From the NCBI RefSeq assembly GCF_001904745.1, contig NZ_MRCD01000011.1, positions 62,001 to 126,000 of the forward strand: a stretch of 64,000 bases of DNA, read 5' to 3'. The notes beneath the pieces were generated by a model. The model did not search any database. It was not told where the DNA came from and saw only the letters and a list, made by a program, of their open reading frames with translations. The translations under genes and the position numbers were made by a program. This DNA comes from Calothrix sp. HK-06. Lineage in GTDB: Bacteria > Cyanobacteriota > Cyanobacteriia > Cyanobacteriales > Nostocaceae. Positions 63,522-64,000 of this stretch are shown here, in pieces. The stretch's first letter is position 1; each line of letters starts with the position of its first letter.

Positions 63522-64000
63522 AGTTACTTACCCTCTTTTAGCTTGTTTCTCTAAAAAATACAACTGTTTAGCGGAATACACAAAATTATGACTAATAAAA
63601 GTATATCAACTCTAGTTTCAGTAAACCTAACAATGCTGGTTATTTGACGGCGCCTAACAATAATACAACCACTGCACACCTCAACACAGGCGCCTGCCAG
63701 TATACAGTATGCATCTCACAGATAGCACAGCTAGATAGTGTTCAGAGTGCTGTCATGTATTATCAGCCAAAAAAAATTCAGAAATTGCGGAAAAGACTTT
63801 TAGATTTGACTAATAAAAGTAGAAAAGAAAACAGATGCTTTTTGAAACCTCCTAAAGTTATTTTTCAGCACTGCGGAAAAAACCTTGAGGTTTGACTAAT
63901 AAAGGTAGACAAGATTTTTAGCCGGAGAACTATTAATATGTTACGCAAAAAAAACAGAAATATCAGAATTCCTATAGCTTTTCAAGGAGGAGGAGTACGT
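63522..64000. other. Right edge without an intact gene
   Basis: GGCGCC occurs near 63650 and 63690. A direct repeat of 42 bases, about 80% identical, lies at 63787-63828 and 63873-63914, containing TTTGACTAATAAAAGTAGA and TTTGACTAATAAAGGTAGA. A frame at 63644-63895 runs through it and looks random. A promising ribosome site (AAGGAGGAG) at 63984 ends the window, so a gene may start beyond it. Confidence 0.5.

Noticed and set aside
49295-64000. cas12k gene and CRISPR array expected with the transposition genes
   Set aside because: No open frame resembles Cas12k and no repeat-spacer pattern was found, so they are not claimed; they may lie beyond 64000.

Overview
The window is from a filamentous, probably heterocyst-forming, cyanobacterium. 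It carries an orange carotenoid protein with its fluorescence recovery protein, a Ycf66-family protein, a Nif11-like peptide, a PEP-CTERM protein, a cyanobacterial-type rpoC2 fragment, a DUF1822 protein, a cyanobacterial desaturase and a type V-K (Cas12k-family) Tn7-like transposition module. The hexamer GGCGCC is extremely frequent (about 108 hits by eye, where about 3 would be expected at this base composition). The usual cyanobacterial palindrome GCGATCGC was seen once. No rRNA, tRNA or CRISPR array was found.

0-45 kb is accessory DNA, a patchwork of intact operons and debris. The debris consists of truncated or broken genes (Tn3 transposase, DUF416, rpoC2, a restriction-type helicase tail, NucA/NucB nuclease, a RibD/DHFR-like gene split by a MITE, DUF5996, RecQ pieces, asparagine synthetase, DUF6745 twice, a PRISE-type reductase, IS1634, a PIN domain), several MITE-like elements and dispersed repeats. 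Many shards end at a GGCGCC site. The intact blocks are: RNase III-like and HEPN-like genes (0.9-2 kb); a DUF262 gene (7.6-9.2 kb); glycosyltransferase plus FkbM methyltransferase (12.3-14.4 kb); alcohol dehydrogenase plus divergent HxlR regulator (16.6-18.2 kb); a lipid operon of CFA-synthase-like methyltransferase, acyl desaturase and CxxC membrane protein (22.3-25.3 kb); OCP plus FRP (32.2-33.8 kb); a PEP-CTERM beta-propeller; TetR plus DUF1772 with matching operators (36.5-37.8 kb); two tandem NucS-like nuclease genes (38.3-40.5 kb); and Rieske oxygenase, AraC regulator and ester cyclase (40.7-43.4 kb). Several of these blocks contain no GGCGCC, which suggests more recent arrival.

45.9-64 kb looks like the left part of a CRISPR-associated transposon. 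It has a left end with repeated TnsB-type sites and an internal terminator, followed by tnsB, tnsC and tniQ. Next come a broken and an intact GmrSD-like DUF262-HNH gene, a small regulatory operon with a palindromic operator, and a diversity-generating retroelement (DGR): reverse transcriptase, Avd, an adenine-rich template repeat and two formylglycine-generating-enzyme-fold target proteins with variable repeats. One target gene overlaps a SAV_2336/vWA-like gene, itself preceded by a MoxR AAA+ ATPase and a protein resembling inactive-STAND conflict proteins. Together these look like one NTP-dependent immune or conflict operon whose recognition protein is diversified by the DGR. A sigma-factor-like gene and a DUF1822 gene follow. 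Neither cas12k, a CRISPR array nor a right end is visible, so it is an inference that the DGR is transposon cargo.
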